The notes below the pieces were generated by a model. That model searched no databases, was not told where the DNA came from, and saw nothing but the letters and a program-made list of their open reading frames with translations. 64,000 nt of DNA, from assembly GCA_029959085.1 (NCBI GenBank), contig JARWIR010000016.1:4819441-4883440 (forward strand). The letters are read 5' to 3'. The translations under genes and the position numbers were made by a program. Position 1 is the stretch's first letter. The number at the start of each line of letters is the position of its first letter. Shown piece by piece: positions 57,180 through 64,000 of this stretch. The stretch is from Nemophila menziesii. Its lineage: Eukaryota; Streptophyta; Magnoliopsida; Boraginales; Hydrophyllaceae.

Positions 57180-57881
57180 AACTCCCTATGAGACTTGAAC
57201 AATTGGAGCAACTAAGTTTGAACCTCCGATAAATTAAGAAACCAAACCACTTTACTTCATCTGAGAAGCAATCAAGTGAAGATTAAAAGATGGATCACTG
57301 AGAAAATAAAAGTCGGCACACTGAATTTGATCAGGGAAGTTGCCTTATCAAAGTCTTGAAGTCATACCTCCAAAGAAAAAGCTTGAACCTTAGATGAAGA
57401 CGAAAGGGGGAAACTGATAGTTGAAATGTGCGGACCTTTGAATTCTATATGATAAATAAGACCATTGGTAACTTGAACCTCCAAAGACTGAAGTTGGTCA
57501 CTCGAAGAGAAAATACCAGACCTTTGAGAATCAAAGACCAAACCTCTAATCCAAATGTTCTTTTGGATTATCCAAAAGATGTCGCATAGGATATGACCAT
57601 TGAAACTCTCTTTTATTATATATACAATGTCATTTTTTCGGGGAAAATCAACTCATCTAATCATCATATTTCAAGTCATAAAGAGAAAATCGTCAAGGAG
57701 TTGTCACAAGCAACCAAAGGTAATCAAACTTTTCTCTTATATTTATAATGATTATATGATTATGGGGAGCTTTTATCTTACATCACTGTTAATCAAAATA
57801 TATAAATTAATATATACATTGTTTTGTTATCATCAAAATAGGAGAAAAGGCTTATTTTGATTAATAATCGGTGATAAAATA

Positions 57882-58172
57882 ATGTATCTTGAATATATGC
57901 CCGATATTACACTGAAGCCGAAGTTAGTAGTGTTATATACAGTTTCAAGAAAGCATGAAGACACTGGTATTAAAAAATTGATCAAGAGACAAGGAGAAGG
58001 AGATAGAAGATATGGTAGAGCCAAAAGGTTGAAGATTGAGATAGAGAGATATAAAATTGAGGAGTACAATGGAAGCTCTCTAGCCTTTCTTCTTTTGTGG
58101 TACCAACCCCTACTTCCCCAAAGCTCACTAATTGAATTTGAACAACGATACTGTCGAAAGCTCAACATATAA
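57882..58172 (+). other. Short ORF matching the one in unit A
   Basis: 96 codons, the C version of the frame at 18256-18510. It shares YKIEEYNGSSLAFLL and PQSSLIEFE with a 12-base shorter middle. No family is recognised. The opposite strand is open too, so it may not be coding. Confidence 0.25.
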
Positions 58173-58905
58173 TAATGTTAAATCATTTTTATATATCACT
58201 CTTATTTCACCTCTTATGTGTCACCTTATGAGGTATTAAAAAAGAAGAGAGAAAATAATTAATTAGGAAAGAATAACAATTTGATTGGTTTTTAAAACCT
58301 CCACATAGGAGGTGGTATAGAAGTGAAGCAAAAAAGGAATGATATATATCTTTACTCATAATGTTATGTGAATATTCATTTAGGAATATTTGACTTGATC
58401 ATAAGTATATAGTTAACATTTTACAATTAAAATTTATTAGACGATATTAAGTACTAGGTATGACAATAAATATTTTAATAAATAAAATATAAATATCATT
58501 TAAATAGTTTTCTTTCACAAGCATATACTCGAATGCACATAGATACATTTCTATATGCATATAGACTAACTATAACTATGAAATTAAATGAAAGAATTAG
58601 GAGACTCTCCACATGACTATTTATAATCCTTTCATCTTGCCTCATAAATCATAAGCATTACTTTTACTCCACCTATTTAAATAGATTTTTCACTAATACT
58701 ATTTGCAGAATAAGTTTGATAGGGACAATATTGTAAAACATACCTGCATTAGAGAAACACTATAATTAGATATGTCCAAATTTTATACCGAGTATAATAA
58801 TTTATATTATCAAAGTAAGAATATTACTATGTAATTATGAAACAAACCTCAAAGCAAAAAAAAAAAATCTTTCATTCTATACATGACGGTCTTAATTATT
58901 ATTAT

Positions 58906-59473
58906 GAGTAATGATATATACTGTCCAAAATCATACCACTCAATTGTTTGATTCGGAGAATCTCTTCTACGCTTAGAACGAGAATTAGCAATAACACGAG
59001 AAGAAGGATGTTCTGTAATAATAAAATAAGTATAAATATTTGAAAAGTACCCTCGAAATACATATAAAGGTAAAAAAATAACTTACCAGCATCATCATCA
59101 ACCACAATAGCTCTTTCAGTGTTCCTTCCGGTGTTCGTCTGTCACAAAATGAAAATATACGCTATTATTAGTTTTAATCAAAGTATACAAGACACATAAA
59201 AACACAAGGAAAGAAAAAAACTTCTTCAAATGCCCTTGGAGAAGAGATGAGTACTTCATCATCAAATGCTTGAACGTCAATAGGGGTAGGTGGTGGTATA
59301 CTATTACTAGTACTTACTTGAACAATGTTAAAAGTTGCTGAAATGGACAATGAGATAAGCTTGAAGTACCCTCACGATCCTGATTTCCGACAGATGGTGG
59401 TGGGCCCAGATTGAGATTGAGATCAATACTTATAGAAGATGGCACCCTCCTATGACCTTTTGCAACCACCCAT
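58906..59473 (-). pseudogene. Second copy of the captured RNF4/SLX8-like exons, in a truncated MULE
   Basis: The MULE left end GAGTAATGATATATACTGTC is at 58906, and captured sequence runs 58943-59473. Minus-strand exons are about 59473-59222 (SIDLNLNLGPPPSVGNQDREG), 59140-59087 (TNTGRNTERAIVVDDDA, with an intact GTAAGT donor) and 59012-58943 (EHPSSRVIANSRSKRRRDSPNQTI). KRRR is the basic nuclear-signal-like run expected in this family; unit A has lost it. A 2-base loss near 59327 shifts exon 1. The MULE right end is deleted, so this copy cannot move, and no RING domain is encoded. Confidence 0.6.
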
Positions 59474-62400
59474 GAAAATATACGCTATTATTAGTTTTAT
59501 TCAAAATAAGTTATTATATTGGAAAATGCAAACGAGATCTCGCATATACATGATTTTTTGTTGGGTTCAAAATAAATATAAACAACGGTTAAATTTTTTT
59601 CAGCAAGTTATAGGACAAAATCATCCACATGTGCACCAACTATTTTAATGTATATACCCTCTTATTCTTATTATTTATTGGAATGATTTTATCAATAAAT
59701 TAGAGGCTATCTCAAGATTGAAACATACAACAAATTATAGCATAACATGTTTACTTTTCGAGGAACGTGAGTGTGTTTAGTTTTCAAAATTTCTACAGTG
59801 TAGAGGAAGTCATCGACAATGGTAAATATATGACTAATTTATCCTTGGAATAGCCATGATGTTAATCTGCTTACAAAACATAGGAAAAAGAACAAAACTT
59901 CTTAAAGAGATCAACTTACGATGTGTCTTAACCTAAGAACTTTTTGGTTCTTTATTCATATATTCTTTTTTTAACAACACTTTTATGTAATTTTTCTAAC
60001 ATGTATACTAAAAATGAAAGTAATAAGTTATTTTTTATTTTAAACAAACCATGTTATATTATAGGGACTCATTTTAAAAGATCGAAACAAGATATGTCAT
60101 TTTTCTTAACCATGGAAAAATTAAACTATAAAAACCATGAGTTACATAAAGAACCAATAAACGCTAAAATTCGAGCATAAAATTTATGGGTTGGGAAAGA
60201 TTTCATCATATTTAATTTCCGTACAAAACTCATTTAACAAAATAATTATCAAAATTCATTATCATTATTATTAGAATAGGTAGGCTTTACCTTTATATTT
60301 AACTGAAATACTATGATCATCGATCTTTTCGAGTGAAGTAAATAGTTCTTTACGAAATTTATAACCTGTATATGAAATATTAAATAAAAAGTTCGAGAAA
60401 TTAGATACCAATATTTAGTTATAATGTTAACATACTATTTACTATGTGAATCAATATGATACCGGCTTTGGTTTTTAACAAACATAACATACTTATGTAG
60501 ATGATTAGATATACATTAATCAAATGATCAAGAATGTTAATGAAGTAGTCAAATCATTACCTTGAATAATTTTTTTTAATTTAACATATATAATATTTTA
60601 AATATATAAAAAAATTATGTAGGGGTACGTCATGCGTACAATTAAAGAGAGAAGATTGGGGGATAGGTTGGGTGGTTGCAATCCACCTTTACTTTGAGTG
60701 GAATGCAAATTTGTTCAAATTATTTTTAAGAAAAAATATTAACAAAAAATATATTAGCCCTGACCTAAATATTAATCCCCGGCCTAAATATTAGCTCTCC
60801 CCGACCTAAATATTAGCCCTCCCCTGACTAAATATTTACACTCTTAGCCCTCCCAGAACTAGATAACCCAAAAATATTCTGTGTCGATGCTCCAAACCCC
60901 ATTGATTCTTTTAAGTGTTACACCTCAAATAAACTCATGTACGTGTCTGTGCAAGAACACCCCGGACACTACTATATATTATATACACCTTGGAAAAATA
61001 TAATATTATAGGAATAGAGGATCAATCATGTGAATCTTGAAATTTAAAGATTATAGTAAAAATAAAATAACTAAATTTCGATATTATATATATCTAACAC
61101 ACTTACCATCCAAATCTTCACTAAAACTTCAAATCCATCACCAAAGAGTCATGTAAATCTTATAAGACTTGATTTAAGAGGAGAAAATAAGAAGAACAAA
61201 TGAATTTGAAGTAGTTAAATTAGTATAAATGGATATATTACAAGGATGGGGAATTCTTTGATAGGGAAAATGCACGGCAGAATGTTGAATAGAGAAAGTA
61301 AAAGGGCGGCGATAGTATTGGCTAGGTTTTGTAAAATTGTATAGGTAGACTTTTAATTTATTCACAGTGCATTTAATTGTGTTTATTATTTAATTAATAA
61401 AGTCTAAAATATTTTATATTTTAATATTTAATTAGCGTAAAAGTTATTGAGTTAATCAATTTAGTTATCGAGCCACCATTGCCTTAAAATATGTTTCAAG
61501 TAATTTGGGCTTAGCCTTAGCTCACTAGAAGGCCTAATCCGTTTTATATTTTACATTTTGATTGGTTATATTTGTCAATATAATGTATAAGTCGTTTATT
61601 TTTAATACATCCGAGGCTAAAATGACTAGTAGGGCTGTCCTACTAAATCACAACCACGAAGTACATGTTTCTAGACAATCATATCGCTCATATTTCTAGA
61701 CAATACATGTTTTACAAAATCAAAATTTAATTTATTTAAATGTAAATATTACAAATTTAAAATCATACGAAATTATTACAAAGTAATTATGTAGTTCATG
61801 AGAATATTTTCAACGGTGCACAAGTAACTTGTCAAGTGTATTAAGATATTTTAACCATCAAAAGTTTTATACATGTTTTATCACTGAAGAGATCTAAACC
61901 ATAGTTATTGAGTGCTCGAGGGTATACATTTCACACAACTCTCTATATTAAACATGAATAACTCGTTCGTTTCCATAACAACCTCCAGGGATAGACAATT
62001 ACTTTCTTTTGTATATCAAGATAACCTTGAAATAACAAAGTTTTGTAAAGTTTGGATAGGGAACCTTTGTTCCAACTTATAAGCCTTAGGGAAATATATA
62101 TGCATGTTATATTAAATTCTAATGGTAATTGCGAAAAGTTCGTTGATTTCTTATGAAATCACTATGAATCAAAATTAGTTTACAAGGCACTATCAATTAT
62201 AAAATTATTCTTCTTTGCCACTGATGTGGTACCAAGGACTGATCCACTGAATACTGAGGGTACCTTTGTTAAGTTCTTTATGTAATTTTACTATAAAAGT
62301 ATGGGGGTTTGATTGAGAGACTGATATATATTGTCTACTATAGTGGGGTTCATATTATGGATGGGTCCAACGAGGTCTAGTAGTAGGATAATGTATTACT

Positions 62401-62877
62401 CTTAGATAATTAACTAAAGATAGTCTTTTAGATACTTACACACCTTATCAGGGTAATTTTTTTCAAATATTTGTTTTAGCGATTCTCATTCATTATCCTT
62501 CATGTTTCAAGGAGACCACCTCTGTTGTATTATGAGCTAACGTGAGACTAGTTATGTTAGAGATTGATCAGAAATCAGAGTTTACCCAAGATGTAAGGTT
62601 CTTGGGGTCCGGTGGCTCATTGAGGAATCATGGTGAAGTAGTTTTATATCTCCCCGATCCAAACTAGTAGAAGAAACTCTTCGATCTTGTATTGATTGGA
62701 TTGGGTTCATCACATAGGCGAAGAATAATAAAACAATTAAATAGGCGTTAAAAAAAATCTTATAACCTTTAACTAATTTTTTTTTCATTTATCCATATTA
62801 TGCCTATTCCAAAGCCTCCATTAGTGTAATAAAACCATATTGGGTCAGAACACAAAGGGGGTAACAAATGAAACCCG

Positions 62878-64000
62878 CTTTTGCTAGAAGTTCTGATGAA
62901 GTGGGTGGATTTTAATATTCAAGGGATGAGTGATAGTGAATTGAGTATTATTTGGAGAGGTAATCCTATGCCACCATTCAAACCGGAGAGAGGAATTAGA
63001 CAAGGCGATCCTATCTCGCCTAATCTGTTCGTCATTTGCATGGATAATTTGTCAATTCTCATTGAGAAGTGTGTCGAAGTTGGCGAGTGGAAACCTGTTA
63101 GACTTTCATCAGAGGGGTTTCCTATATCTCATATCTTTTTCACTAATGATTTAATTCTGTTTTCGGAAGCTTCTGTAGAATTTTTTATATTTTACATGAT
63201 ACTTTGGATATCTTTAGCAAGGACGCGGGTCAGACAATCAGCAAGGAGAAGTCGATGGTTTATTTTTCCGAAACGTGGACGAAGGTGTTGCACTTAACAT
63301 CGAAGAAAGGAGTGGATACAAGAGGAGCGGATGATCAGGGAAATACCTGGGAGTACCCATTTTATCGGTAAGGAGACCTAGAGATTTTTATGGGGAAATC
63401 ATCACAGAACTTCACGGCAAACTCGCCAAATAGAAAGGTAATGTTTTATCACTTGCTGGTCGCATTACATTAGCACAATCTATTCTTCTTGCGGCCCAAT
63501 GTATATCATGCAAGTGGAAAAACTTCCTGTCTATGTTTGCCAAGAACTTGATAAAATTAGAAGAGAATTCATTTGGGATATCACAAAAGAATAGAGACAT
63601 ATCATCTGGATAGCATGGAAGGATATTTGTAAGCCCAAGTCTTTAGGTGGCATTAGGTTCCGTTTTACAGAAGATATGAACAAAGCGCTATTAGGTAAAC
63701 TGGGTTGGAAGGCAATTTTGGATGATAGCACTATCTGGGCTATTGTCATGAGACAGAATTACTTTAACTCGAATCATTTACATTATATTTCTGGAGCTAC
63801 GGATGTGAGAATGAGTAGAGTCATCGTGGAAGGTATTGTCGTAGTTAGATAGGGATCCCGATGGCTCTTGTATAATGGGACGGAGGTGAACTTTTAGTTA
63901 GATGTTTGGTTGGGGGATCAACCTTCAATAGAGTTCACAATCGGTGATGTGGGAGTGGGCGAAAGAATTATAAAAGTTAGAGACTATGTACTAGAGGATG
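62878..64000 (+). pseudogene. LINE reverse transcriptase, second copy, cut by the window edge
   Basis: Starts at the same base as the LINE in unit B (after AACAAATGAAACCCGC). The frame 62881-63297 reads LMKWVDFNIQGMSDSELSIIWRGN, then FKPERGIRQGDPISPNLFVICMDNLSILIEKCVEVGEWKPV, HIFFTNDLILFSEAS. The conserved FADD reads FTND. Stops and frameshifts follow (63297, 63433, 63592, 63850). The sequence parallels 42618-43745 and runs off the end. Confidence 0.88.

Larger units (their letters stand above)
57180..62877. repeat. Unit C of the segmental repeat
   Basis: Matches unit A from 57180 (A 17514) to about 61950 (A 22938), and continues further than A to join the sequence shared with B up to the LINE. 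It lacks the SINE of A. A deletion at about 59474-59508 relative to A removes roughly 0.9 kb, including the right end of the MULE. Confidence 0.85.

Overview
This is a eudicot-type plant nuclear window: AT-rich, with spliced genes (GT..AG introns), an HMG-box gene, an intronless PPR gene, tRNA-derived SINEs, L1-type LINEs, Ty1/copia and LTR elements, hAT, MULE, Stowaway and Tourist-like elements. The species cannot be named from sequence. Most of the 64 kb is nested transposon sequence. No prokaryotic operon, CRISPR array or rRNA/tRNA gene is present.

Host genes that look intact are few: a small secreted six-cysteine peptide (8269-8511), an HMGB-type chromatin gene with six coding exons and a 5'UTR intron (coding 15020-16258), and a 548-residue P-class pentatricopeptide-repeat protein (46702-48348). 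Gene fragments sit inside transposons: a promoter plus 5' exons inside an LTR (about 720-1230), a 5' exon inside a hAT element (5480-5816), and three exons of an apparent RNF4/SLX8-like ubiquitin ligase inside a MULE-like element (19380-19902, repeated at 58943-59473).

Layout: 1-3045, 5' end of a minus-strand LTR element with its primer-binding site repeated four times. 3046-11.6 kb, hAT elements, SINEs, the peptide gene and a Helitron helicase relic. 12.0-13.8 kb, the 3' end and LTR of a SIRE-like copia element. 14.7-16.5 kb, HMGB gene. 17.5-22.9 kb, unit A of a three-copy repeat. 22.9-35.9 kb, copia element 1, split through its protease active site by a 7.3-kb LTR element (24093-31406). 36.0-42.6 kb, unit B, with a solo LTR, a MITE and a LINE fragment. 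42.6-46.3 kb, two LINE pieces in convergent orientation. 46.7-48.3 kb, PPR gene. 49.9-57.2 kb, copia element 2, interrupted by a hAT MITE and by a solo LTR that itself holds an insertion. 57.2-62.9 kb, unit C, then a LINE running out of the window.

The repeated units allow relative dating. A SINE in A has empty sites in B and C. The MULE is filled with gene exons in A and C and empty in B. The LINE 5' junction is the same in B and C. I found no coherent new gene system. The best leads are the filled/empty MULE pair, a 46-bp hairpin conserved at the LTR ends of one retroelement family, the tandem primer-binding sites, and the insertion through the D-T-G protease codons.
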